64,000 bases of DNA from Vicia villosa (taxonomy: Eukaryota; Streptophyta; Magnoliopsida; Fabales; Fabaceae). The position numbers and the translations under genes are program-made. The stretch spans positions 23,067,915 through 23,131,914 of the forward strand of contig NC_081186.1 of assembly GCF_029867415.1 (NCBI RefSeq), given 5' to 3'. Every line of letters starts with the position of its first letter. Positions within the stretch are counted from its first letter, which is position 1. Positions 44,845 through 55,756 of this stretch are shown here, piece by piece. A model generated the notes under the pieces. It saw only the letters and a program-made list of their open reading frames with translations, searched no databases and was not told where the DNA came from.

Positions 44845-47800
44845 TGTAATACGGTGAACTGACTTTTTATCGATCGAAAATGTCGCGGTTAAGCAAGAGT
44901 CGCCACCGACTTTTATTTTATCCAATTAGGAAAGGCTAAAAGAACAGGAAAGACCTTTTGAAAAGATTTTGAGTTCGGGGGGTAATTATGCAAAGGGAAG
45001 GTGTAAGGCACCCTTTGCATCCATGGTTTTCCATGGGCTCTTAATTGCTTAGCTCACTTTGAAAATGTTTGAATTGTTTGAAAAGTAGTGTATGAATAGA
45101 AATTCGGATAAGAACTTTAGCTTGTAAATAAGCGTAGTCTTTTTGAAAAGTATTTGAAAATTAATGGGAAAAAGAGTTTGAATTTTGAATTTGAATTGAG
45201 CAAGCAATTAAAAGCTACTTACTCTAAGTTTAGAAATTTGTTCTTTTAGCTTTTCGAGACGAAAGGATCTATCCGTACCATAAGAGGGTAGGAAGTCTTT
45301 CAATTGGATGTGAAGGGTCATCGAGAGTAATCATTCGCCATAAGACTGTCCCATGCCATAAAGAGGGCAGGTAGTCTAAGGGAAGGATATAATAGTCATT
45401 AATCTTTTTAGGCATCATGCGAGGATACCTTAGCAATAGGGACAAATCATCATTTTACCGAGGCAACATCGAGGGACAACATTGATGATAATGAACTGAG
45501 GGCAACATTTGTTTTGCTTAGGTATCCTCGGAATCGAGGGACTTGACTATTTAGTACACTTAAAGGCAGCAAGGCAACAGTAATAAAGGCAACCAGAGGA
45601 ATTACCCTAAAGGTGTGTGGGTGCAACAATCACGTGGTTAACTTCGATTACATTTATCTTGTAGTTAGGTGATCTATGTTCAGTTCATGGTTTGCACTCC
45701 CTAAATTACTAACCACGCAGTTTAACATAAAGCAGTAATAATAGCAATATGGGGAAAGGGAAAATGAAACCAGCGGATCCCCCGATAGGGTTTGGCATAA
45801 GTAATAACAAAAGACAGAAAATATCAGGGTTTTAGGGTTACCAATACTCGTAGCTTCGGCAATCGACAAACCCTGAAAATTGGAAAAGAAAGAATAAACA
45901 GAAGAGTGAGTGCATTATCAGTTCGGAGGCAAACAGAATTAACCCTAAAAATAAAGAATAAAGAAATTTAAAATAAACAAAGCAAATGGGCACTTAGCTT
46001 CGAATTTGAACTGACATGGTTGGCGGACGGAGGATGCCTGAAGCATTGACTCTGACTCTCAGAGAATTGACAGAAAAATAAAAAGAAGGAAGTGAGTGTA
46101 TGAAAGTTCTTTTAAATAAAAGACAAACCCTAAAATAAAAAGATATTTAAATAAAGTTTTAGATCAGGACTTAACTTTGTAGTAGGCGTGGCGCATAGTT
46201 GGAGGAAACCCTGTTGCTAACCCTGAAAAGAAATGCACAAAGAAAAAAGGAAACAAAATTCAGTGTATGAATGATCTTAGTAAACCCTGATTATGACACA
46301 AGTTAACCACAGTTAATAGCACAAGTAAAACCAAATTAATTAAAATACGGTTTCGATTAAAATTTCTAACCTTAACAATAAAAAATATTTGCTTAATTAA
46401 ACCAATAGTTTAAACAAATTAAATCAATTTAAAACAATTAAAATGAAAGTAAATAAATCAAATAAATAAATTTTATCTATTCATTATGTGTTTGTAAAAA
46501 AAAAAGTTTTGTTCTTAAGAGAGATTTATTGAGAAAAATAATTAACAAACAAATAACATAAAATACAAAATAAATAAGAACATTTATAAAAATAAAATAA
46601 GGAGAATTAGAAAAAAGAAAGCTTAGCTGAATATTATGGTGTAGACAAGCCTTGGAGGGTTCATGGTACGTTCACAAGTTCTGAAGCGTTAGATTCAGCA
46701 TAGCCTTGATCTGATGGTTGGATAATGAGGGTTTACCATGGTCACCCAGAGGACAGCAGCGTTGAATCACATGGTTATCCCACAAAAGGGATTCACGATC
46801 AAATCCTCTTATCTCTTTCATCGATTCTCTCTTCAGCAACATAGCTTTTCTCCTCTTTTCAATTCTTCCCCCAAAATTGAATACCTGAATAAAGAAGCAA
46901 ACACAAAAAGCAATTTTAAGAAATCAAGCCAAAGCGGATTCGAGAGGGTACCTGGAAGGAGCATCGTCGGCATTGGATTGGTTGTTTCCGGCCGAGGCTG
47001 TTGCGACTGGCCTGATGGAAGCGACAACCGATGGTGCAGGCTGAACGCGGTGGAGGGTATCCCGGAGGTTTCCGGCGGCTGCTTCGCCGGAGAGAGTGGT
47101 GTCTCTGCGTGTGGTGGTCGGCGTTTCGTCGATGATGGTGTGGCGGTGTTGTTGTTGCGTTGATGGCTTGGCCGTGGAGGTGTGATGCTGGTCAGATCTT
47201 ACGACGTAAAGTGATGTTGGTTGCGCGGTGTGATTGCGAGTTTGCCGGTTGTGTGGCTTGCGGCGCGCGAGAGTCGACGGTGAAGATCTCCGATCGCTGT
47301 TTCCAGCAGTGATGACCGTATTGGATCTGAGCACGTCGGAATCGGAATTTTCAGAGTCATTCTTTCTCCTTCTCCCTTTTCCTACAACAAACAACAAAAA
47401 CACAAAATTAATACCAATTGTATCGATGTTATCGGAGTCGAATTGTTTCGTTGGAATTTCACAGGTTGTTGTTAATGGTTATGGTATGGGTGAGGATGAT
47501 GTTAGTTTTTGTGATAAGAAATTTGCAAAAATTGATGGTAATTATATACAAACAAGGCTCAGCAGGTAAAACAAGGATTTTTCTTTTGGTTAGAAAAGTG
47601 GCAAAGGGTATGGAATCGAAAATTATTAGAAAGAAGTGGCCTCCAAAGTGTGTTAGAGTGTATGTTAACCGTATAAGGTTGTGTTGGAATGGATGAGAAT
47701 TATTGGTAAACAATGGTTGAAGAACAGTGAGTTTGTGAATTTACACGACGCAAATTAAGATTTGCGGTCAATTGGCGAGAAAATATGTACTTGGTGTCTA

Positions 47801-48273
47801 ATGGAAATTGGAAGAACCAATGTGCACGTGAATGAGAGTATAAGGGTTAGAAAAAATCCCTTTTTGACTTGTATTCTTGTCTATATATAATAGATGAAAT
47901 TAGGTTAAAGAATGGGCTTGGACCCTAGCTTATCTCTTATTGCTAAACTATAATTTTATTTGATTTTAATTTGGTTTTAAATAAATCAAATAAAACATGA
48001 GAATAGACAATAATTTGTCTACGGTCCACTTGAATGATTAAAATAACTTCTTATAGATTAATTCAAATATTTTTTATATTTATTTGGTTTATTTAGACTT
48101 TAAGTGAATAAAATCCAAATAAAATAAATAAATATTATAAAAAAATAAATGAATGGCATTATGGGTCTTTATTTGGGAGAAGATATGCATGCTTGCTTCT
48201 TGAGCAGTTGGAGCTGAGACTTCTTGAACTAAAATATGTTGAGATTATGGTGGGCAAATTTTAGGGTATGACA
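44845..48273 (-). repeat. Tat2 5' LTR (3429 bp)
   Basis: Partner of 36377-39807, nearly identical throughout, including the GC-rich frame at 46924-47403. Confidence 0.92.
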
Positions 48274-48799
48274 AACCCCAAACTATTGAATTGAAGTAGA
48301 TGTTTAGGGCTTTCCAAATTGTGCTCAACCTTCTCCAAATTCATTTTGAGCTAAGAGTTATGCTTGTTCAAAGTTGGCCTCATGAAGGAAAATTATAGGT
48401 CATGCATCATTTTGAAACTTTGCAATTTTGTGCATATGACCTCACAAATGCATGCTACACGACCCATAACACATCTGCAAACATACCATGCATTCATTTT
48501 CACCATGGCATAAGGATTGAGGAAGATTCCCAAAACAAGAACATGTGATTATGTAATGATTACATTTGGAAATTTATGGCAAATGGATGAATCATCAAAG
48601 GAATCTTCTCACCAACCAATTAGAGCTCATTCTGCATCAGAAATGTTCCCTAAGATCAGATGGAATCAATGGATAGGGAGCTAAACTCGTTTTGGCCATC
48701 ATTGCATTTTGGATATTCCTTGAATTCCTTCATGGCCAAGAAACCAAAACTCCCTCATTAAGCAAGCTCACTCCCTCAATCTGTACTGAACCATTTGCC

Positions 48800-48807
48800 T
48801 ATAAATA
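48800..48807 (+). promoter_or_regulatory. TATA box of solo LTR 1
   Basis: TATAAATA in GCCTATAAATATAAG. The same element lies at 57572-57579 in solo LTR 2, supporting conservation of the LTR promoter. Confidence 0.6.
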
Positions 48808-49761
48808 TAAGTGCTCTCCTTCATATTAATCACACCAAAGCAACTCAATTCCTTGCTTTCTCCTTCTCTCTCTCATGCTTATGGTTTTTCAAAGTTCTTT
48901 GGCAAGAAGAATCGTTTTATTCAAACCAGAGCTCTTCTTTGGAAAGTAAGCATTCTAACATCTTAAAGGGGTTCATTTGAGGTGATCCAAGCACCTGGAT
49001 CACTTCTGTAAGTGGAGGAACACCATTGTTGCTTTCATTTTGGAGCTCGTGCAGTTGGAGGTCCATAGAGCAATTCAGAAGGTGTCAAGCAAATCCAAGC
49101 ATCCAAACATGTTCCTTAGGGTGTGGTGAAGCTATTCAGATGGTCACAGCTCATCTGTAACTGCAGATTCATCAACCTCCATGTCCACTTAAAGCTCAAA
49201 TCGAAGGGGTCGAGTAGAACAATTCTGAGGTATTCAAGTCACAATAAGTATTCAGTTAGCATCACCGAGTCCCAAGGAAGCTTTTAGGATCGTTCATACA
49301 AGCCCAGGTGTTTTCCATCAAGCTCACGACCTCCATTTTCAGAGGTATTTTTTCAAACTCCAACTCAATTATTCAAGTACTCTTTATCATATATTTCGAT
49401 ACCAGTTTGTTTATCACCATCAGAGGATTAAAAACCCTTTATCATCATTCATTTACTCATCGTATCCGTCATTTAATTTTAAAATTAGGTTTTATGTGTT
49501 CTTCGTGTTTTCTGGAAAATTAGATAGTTATAGTTAATATAAATAAATGTTAGTTACATATTTGAAATCGTGAGAGAATTTAGAGCAAGTTTGCTCTTTA
49601 CATCTTTGCAAATGGTTGAGAATTGAGAGAGTTCAGAAATTCAAAAATGAGAAAGCTTGAGGTTGAATATGACAATGGTGGTGGCGCCCAGAAATTCAAA
49701 TCCAGGGTCTGAGTTTATTTTATTTTGAGTGGAAGTTATTTTACAAACGACTACATTGTTA

Positions 49762-49840
49762 TAGCCCAGTGGTAAAGAGAGTTTGTGTGTTGCGCGTGCC
49801 CAAGGTCTGGGGTTCGAATCCCCCTCGCCTCAGACCTTTT
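49762..49840 (+). other. tRNA-like A/B-box module in solo LTR 1
   Basis: TAGCCCAGTGG (49762-49772) matches the A-box consensus and GGTTCGAATCC (49811-49821) the B box, with a T-arm-like GGGG/CCCC stem around TTCGAAT and a TTTT run at 49837-49840. A second, weaker module (GGGTTCAAACC at 49967-49977) follows. Acceptor pairing is poor. Confidence 0.6.
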
Positions 49841-50589
49841 GATTTTATTTTCTTTTTTCCACTCTATGCACTAGACAACACACATATTGCAATGAAATCC
49901 CCTCTATAAAACCATGCGCGCGTTGGCTGGTTGGTGTGTGTTTTGATTGTTGGCTTCAAGGGCGTGGGTTCAAACCATGGTGAGGCCAAAACATTATTTT
50001 TTTATCACTTTTCCTCTTCATTTTCTTCACAACTTCACACAATTAATTCACTTATCAAATTAATTAATTTTAACTTTATTTTTCACACACTTGTTAATTA
50101 ATATATATATTATGAATAATCAAAAAAATCACCAAAATATTATTTATTTTATATATTTTTATTAGGTTAAAAATGGTATTGTTTTTAAGTATTTTAAATA
50201 TATTTTAATACATGTTTTCATTGAAATTTCAAAACCTAATATCTCATAAATATTATTAGTGATAAAATCCTCACCATTAAGGTCTTACTTGGGTATAGAT
50301 ATTATTTTTACTCTAATTAAGTTGACTTTTGTCAAAATTCAAACTGTTTTCAAACTTCAAAGTAAACAGACGATCGAGGTTTCCAAACAACAGAACCTCG
50401 CATCCTCTCAACTGTTTTTCACAACAGTAATCATTTCAAATCATTTTCATTTTTTTCATAGACAGTAAATCATTTTCAAGTGGGCCTCTAATAGAGTGTA
50501 AGTCCCAACACCTTTTCTTTTCATAGTTTGTTTTCAAAATTGTATTTACAAAATCTCCTTTCTGTTTTCAAAACATTCTTCTGGTATTT

Positions 50590-51060
50590 GAAGGGCATTA
50601 TTCCCGGTGAAACTCTTCAGATACCTATGTGACCTTTGTCCATCTTCACTTCTTCTGTTTTCAAAAACCTTTAATTGTTTATCATAAATATTCAACTGTT
50701 ACAAAAATTGCTGGTAAGGCTTTGTACATACTTCTCCAAAAGCCTCCACTCCATCCAGGTTAGGCTTTATAGCTTTCAATTTACAGTCTTTATTTAAATT
50801 ACTGTCAAATATAGAACTTTTTATATATTAGAACTACGTTTCAGTGTAAACCCTAGGACAATTAAACTATATATATTATAGGAATATGGCCTAGGATTGA
50901 GAATGTCTTCTCGGTGAAGGCTCTTTCCTAATTAGAGATCTGTAGTTCAAACCCTCAAGATGAATTATTCCCGGTGAAACATCTTGAAAAAGCCTTAGAA
51001 CCCAAAATAGGACACATCCACCTAAGAGGAATTATTCCCGGTGAAACCTCTTACCCATTT
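50590..51060. repeat. ATTCCCGGTGAAAC motif repeats in solo LTR 1
   Basis: Three to four copies of TTATTCCCGGTGAAAC(A/T)CT at irregular spacing. Equivalent copies are in solo LTR 2 (about 59330-59800). Confidence 0.75.
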
Positions 51061-51119
51061 GCTTAAAGCCAAAATAAGTTCAAAACTACATAGCTTTCTC
51101 TTGTGCTATAACAAGGACC

Positions 51120-52310
51120 CTCGATGATCCTCGATTAGCCTCCTCTTGGGCTTTGTACAAGGACCCACAGGCTTCTTAAAAGCATTTCCAGCTTCCTCTT
51201 GAGCTTGTATACAAGGACCCATCAGGTTTCTTATAAACATAGGAACAGGTCTTTAGTCACCTCTTAGCCTATCCTGGTGAGTTTCTTCTATTCTTCAAAC
51301 CAGACTTTAAAACAAGCTAAGTTTGTCTCAATCTCATATTGAGTACACCTTTTGGAATGAGAGACATGGACAATCTCTGTCACCCTTATCTTCATTAATT
51401 TCCTTAGCAGAGTCTAGGACCCATAGTTATCTATCCCCAGTCAGTGTCAGCCTTCATCTTGGGCTTTAAACAAGAAGTCTCAATTATATATTCTTTCTGC
51501 TAATCATTCAAAAATCCTTGGAAAGGGTTAGCCTCCAAAAATTAATTCTTTCAAAAGATAATTTCCCCAACTAATCCAAAACCCCTGGAAAGGGTCAGCC
51601 TCCACACATTCCTTCATTTTAACAAAAACCCCTGGAAAGGGTTAGCATCCAAAATCACTCCTTTAAATCCAAAACCCCTGGAAAGGGTTAGCCTCCAAAA
51701 AATCAGTCTTTTAATAGATAAATCTTCCAGCAGAGTAAAACTCCCCAAAAAGAGTCAGCCTCAACCTTGGGCTTCATACGAGGCATGAAACAATAACTTC
51801 CCCAGTTAAGAGTCAGCCACAACCTTGGGCTTTGTACAAGGCAGATAATAAAGTCTCCCCAGTGAGTCCTTCATCATCAAGTAGCCACAACCTTAGGCTT
51901 TGTACAAGGTAGATAAACCACATTTCCTGTGTCAAAGATTCCTAACCTCTAGGATCTTTTCCCCATAGAGTCATCCATACTCAGTTTCCTCAACAGTCAG
52001 CCACAACCTTGAGCTTTGTACAAGGCAGAAAACAATGTTTTCCCTAGTCAGAGTAGCCACAACCTTTGGCTTCATACAAGGCACAAAATAGAGTCTCCCT
52101 AAGTAGAGTCAGCCACAATTCTGGGCTTTGTACAGAACACCAAATAAAATCCATCAAATAAACACTCTCCAGCTATAGTCAGCCTCAATTCTGGGCTTTG
52201 CACAGAATACAAAAACTCTTTTAAATCCATCCCCCAGTGGAGTTATCTCCCAGAGTCAATAAATCAATCAAAAGCCTCAAGCTTGGGCCTCATACAAGCC
52301 AACTAAAAAT
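51120..52310. repeat. degenerate motif arrays in solo LTR 1
   Basis: Interspersed repeats of CCCCTGGAAAGGGTTAGCCT (51520-51700) and GCCACAACCTTGGGCTTTGT followed by ACAAGGCAG (51780-52300). These contain short inverted words such as CCTTGGGC...TACAAGG. Solo LTR 2 has the same at about 59870-61060 with different copy numbers. Confidence 0.8.
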
Positions 52311-54781
52311 CAAATCTTTCAAACAATAGATAGACATAGCTCATCTTCAGAGGTAGGTATTTCTCTTATCTCACCACAAACAAACAATCATTACAAATAA
52401 ACAATCATTTCAAACAAATCATCATTTCAAACATTCTCCCATTTAGGACTCGTGAAAGGCATGCTCTGGCAACACACCAGACTTGTACAACCCTTTCCCT
52501 AATTTGGTTGAGAATCTTTCATTTAAGAGGCATGTTGGCTGTTATACTTGATCAACCAAGTAGGCTCCCTCTCTTAATGAAACATCATTTTAGCTTTTCT
52601 TTCACTTTTAAAAATGTTTGTGGTGGAATAGTAGAAATACCTCTCTATAAAGATGACTTCATGTCTCTTTACTATAAACAGAGATTTAATTTAAAGCTTC
52701 AACCTTGAGCTTCAAGCAAGGCACCAAAAATCATTAATTTCCCTAATTAGTTCCCCGAACTACATTAAGATCTGACTTCCATTAGGGATATGTAGGCATG
52801 AGGTTCACAAGGAATCTCAGCGAGCTAACAAAATACCAAAAATAGTCAGTTTATCTGTCTTCTTTTCAATTCAATTCTTTCTCCTAACACAAAGGAGAAA
52901 CTTTCCCAATAATAAGCAACAAACACAATCACATTGACACAGAAAAGGTTCCCGTAGAGTACTACGGATATGTAGGGTGCTTAAACTCTTCCCTATGTAT
53001 AACCGACCCCCCGGACTCCAGAATTTCTAGTCTAGGTGAATCCCCATACTTAGCAAACTCATAGGGTTTATTTGAGATCTTTTTCCCCTCTCCTACTCGT
53101 TAGGATAATTAAAAAGTTCGTGTGATATCGTAGGAAGAACTAAAATAAAATTCATCCCGCCACGGGCGCATTCTCCTTCCAAATTCCGCGTGAAGGGTCT
53201 AGCGTGCCGTCCTCCCAAGTGAAACAGGGAGGTAAAGAAAACGACACCACAACCGTAACCAACAACCTATCTGCAGAAGGAATCCTCAGACTGAATCCTA
53301 TTTTGTCGCCCGTTTTAATCTTCCGGTTTCTTACAAACGTGTACCATTCCTTGGAAATAAACCGCTCAATGCATGCTTTTCTTTCTGACCGGTGCAGGAC
53401 ACAGTTGTACTCCCTTCTGCGGTCTGAATCAAATAGCACAATCGAATCGTGCCCCTCAGTTAGATACTCTTGCACGACCTTCTGAGGCATTTGCTGCATC
53501 ACCGGAAAAATTAGTTCATACTAATAAGAGACAGAATTGTATTAGTATACACAAATAGTTGTGTTGTAGACTACATTTCTTAAAAGGAAATTTAATGTAA
53601 TACTTATTATATGTTTGGTTCTCCTCCATTTTATACACAGTGGGACATTTTTGAAGAGTCAAACTGATTACTTACAAGGACGTTTCTTCTCGCAACCCTG
53701 ATAGACTTTACGTGACGCCTCCAAACAAGGACCCTACCTACTGGACCAAGGTCTTCTTCCTTGACCTCTTTGTCATACCATATATCACCATCACAACTGT
53801 AGCGTATATATTCACATTAATTAGTACCTTATATGAATAGAAAAGATTACATGTACATATAACTAATACATGCAGTAAACTACAAAAAATGGATGAAATA
53901 TCCAATACATCCAGGAAACGACAACCTATATGCCTTGCAATTATATTTGTCAACATAATGCTGCTAATGCAGTTAACCATCCTTTATTATTTAGATTCAA
54001 CCTCATTTGCATAACCCTATACATTAGGAAGAATTGTGGAAAATGTTGTCAATTAGGAAATTTTGCATAACCCTATTCATATGGAAATTCAAGCTTTAGT
54101 ACTGCACAATGAATTGGGGGCAGGACACAACATGATTTAAGGGAAATGATGAAGTATCCAAGTCAATCACTATGTGCAAAAGACAAATGCAAAATCATAA
54201 CATAATCTACAATTCACAATCAGTTGGTTTTTAACGAAACAATATGTTGTCTGACAAAATAGATGTCTTAACTATATCATATGCTAACAATAAACTATAT
54301 ATCACGACACAATAAGTTGTGGATAGTAACACCAATCCACAAATAATAAAGGTTACTTGCAATGTTTCTTTCATTCAACGGATTTCACCAAACCCTGTAT
54401 ATACATTTCCTTATTTTGTGGTAATTATCAAAATCTAACCATTAACTACATTAGAAACTGTGTAAAGCCTTACCTTTCGCTATCAGATTCTGTAACAGTG
54501 TAACGGGACGCGGACGTTTCCAAAACCCTCTCAATCTCTGCCGCCGACGATTCACCTGGACCTTCGTGGAAATTGATCTGCTGCATGTCGTTACACACGT
54601 AACCGGTGTCACGAAAGGACACCCCATCGCTTTTGTGACCTGACGCCGTTGCGCCGCGGCTGCTTCTCACGGAAGCCCTATTTCTTATCCGGTTTGCTGG
54701 TGAAATCAGAAAATCGTATACGTCAACTGGGATACGACCAAACCAAGGAGCCGGAATAACATGATCTTCGCCGGATGCCAT

Positions 54782-55756
54782 GGTCTTTTTTTGGGGTGGA
54801 AAAGTATTGAATAAGCGTAACCTTGGTGGGGAACGTTTATGGCATCAAGCTTTGTTTTTATCCTCTTCGCGGATGTCGTCCGATAAACAGGGTAAACGAT
54901 CCCCTTTCAATTGGGTGTTTGTTTTTTTTTTGGGCCTAATGTGTCAACCTTTTGTTAAGTTTTTTAGGCCTAACGTTCCCCAACTTCACTATTATAAAGT
55001 AAGTAGAATAAGGCCCACCTAAATAATATTTCTTTCTTCAATTTTTTTATAAATTCCCCCACAAAGACAAAATTGGGGGTTAAAAATATTTAAGTTTTTT
55101 TTATGCCTCATTAAAAATAATTGTTGTGTTTTTAATATTATATTATTAATTTTTAATTACTATAATATTATTAATTTTTAATTACAATATTTAAGTTTTT
55201 TCTTTTACCTCATTAAAAATAATTGTTATGTCTATAATAAAATATTATTGATTTTTTATTATTATTTTAAACTAAATACCCTTAAAGATGTTGCGTATAT
55301 TTTAAGCGAAAACATCGTTCTACATATTATAAATTATTATTTACTGATAATTTATATACTTCGTTCTACATGTTTAAATGTTATTTTTGCCATGAATTTT
55401 CTGTACAAACTATTGCTATTTTTAAGACTAAGCCTCAACTTTTTGGTTTTGTAGAAAAGACAACATTTTTAACAATCCACCTATACTTCCAAAAGCCAAC
55501 ATGTTTTGGAATACACTGAGTTTTTTAAAACCTTAATAGTTCAGGCTGCCATTCACAAAATTTTAAATAATCCATGCAGCAAGGGCATAATAATGTCAAT
55601 ACAAGAAAAACAACCACCATGTCAACATTAAGTACAAGCCCAACAAATAAAACCAACAAAACATAAACACATCTGTCCAGAAATTAAAAAACTAACACAT
55701 TCATAAATACTACATAGTCTACGACAAACCACCCTTCACACCCCTTACCACGTTAG
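54782..55756. promoter_or_regulatory. spacer between B3 genes 1 and 2 (promoter of gene 1)
   Basis: About 975 bp between the gene 1 ATG (54781) and the gene 2 stop (55757), both genes reading leftwards. It must contain the gene 1 promoter and gene 2 3' UTR. The AT-rich middle (55080-55300) has an internal repeat of TATTATTAATTTTTAATTAC. No definite TATA box was assigned. Confidence 0.4.

Larger units (their letters stand above)
36377..48273 (-). mobile_element. 11.9-kb Tat-like LTR element with gag remnant (Tat2)
   Basis: Complete insertion flanked by AACCC (36372-36376 and 48274-48278). LTRs are 36377-39807 (3431 bp) and 44845-48273 (3429 bp), differing by about eight substitutions and an A-run change by eye. 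Orientation is minus: PBS TGGCGACTCTGCTGGGGA (44840-44823) lies 4 nt inside the right LTR, and the AACAGGGGCAGC tract lies inside the left one. Of the coding region only a C-terminal gag remnant (42738-43074) is visible; protease, RT and integrase are absent. It is non-autonomous but recently inserted. Confidence 0.9.
35358..53251 (+). mobile_element. solo Tat/Ogre-like LTR 1 (interrupted by Tat2)
   Basis: Begins TGTCATACCCTAATTTTGAC and ends GACACCACA, with perfect 5-bp target duplications ACCGT (35353-35357, 53252-53256). Removing Tat2 and one AACCC copy leaves about 5992 bp, matching solo LTR 2 (5971 bp) along its whole length. No PBS, polypurine tract or coding region is attached, so it is a solo LTR left by LTR-LTR recombination. 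The Ogre-like label rests on its size and on the TGTCATACCC start shared with the Tat-like LTRs here. A TATA box lies at 48800-48807 and a tRNA-like module at 49762-49821. Confidence 0.88.
35328..54781 (-). pseudogene. B3-domain-like gene 1, last exon split by a solo LTR
   Basis: Exon 1 is 54781-54474 (ATG; acidic, Ser-rich N-terminus beginning MASGEDHVIPAPWFGRIPVD), ending AG|GTAAGG. Exon 2 is 53796-53676 (SCDGDIWYDKEVKEEDLG then VLVWRRHVKSIRVARRNVL), donor CTT|GTAAGT. Exon 3 begins at 53493 after GATGCAG (an in-frame alternative acceptor lies 27 nt upstream) and reads QMPQKVVQEYLTEG, VLFDSDRRREYNCVLHR, WYTFVRNRKIKTGDKIGFSL. This matches the strand order and closing W..FV...K.GD.I.F pattern of plant B3 DNA-binding domains. 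At 53252 it is interrupted by LTR sequence. The coding sequence resumes at 35352 with KRKVWSK and TGA (35330-35328), after the target duplication ACCGT. The ancestral protein would be about 231 residues. The present frame instead runs 33 codons into the LTR, to the TGA at 53154-53152. Exon phases match gene 2. Confidence 0.75.

Noticed and set aside
49755..49840. Genuine tRNA gene in solo LTR 1
   Set aside because: T-arm-like and box sequences exist, but no matching acceptor stem or convincing anticodon arm is visible.
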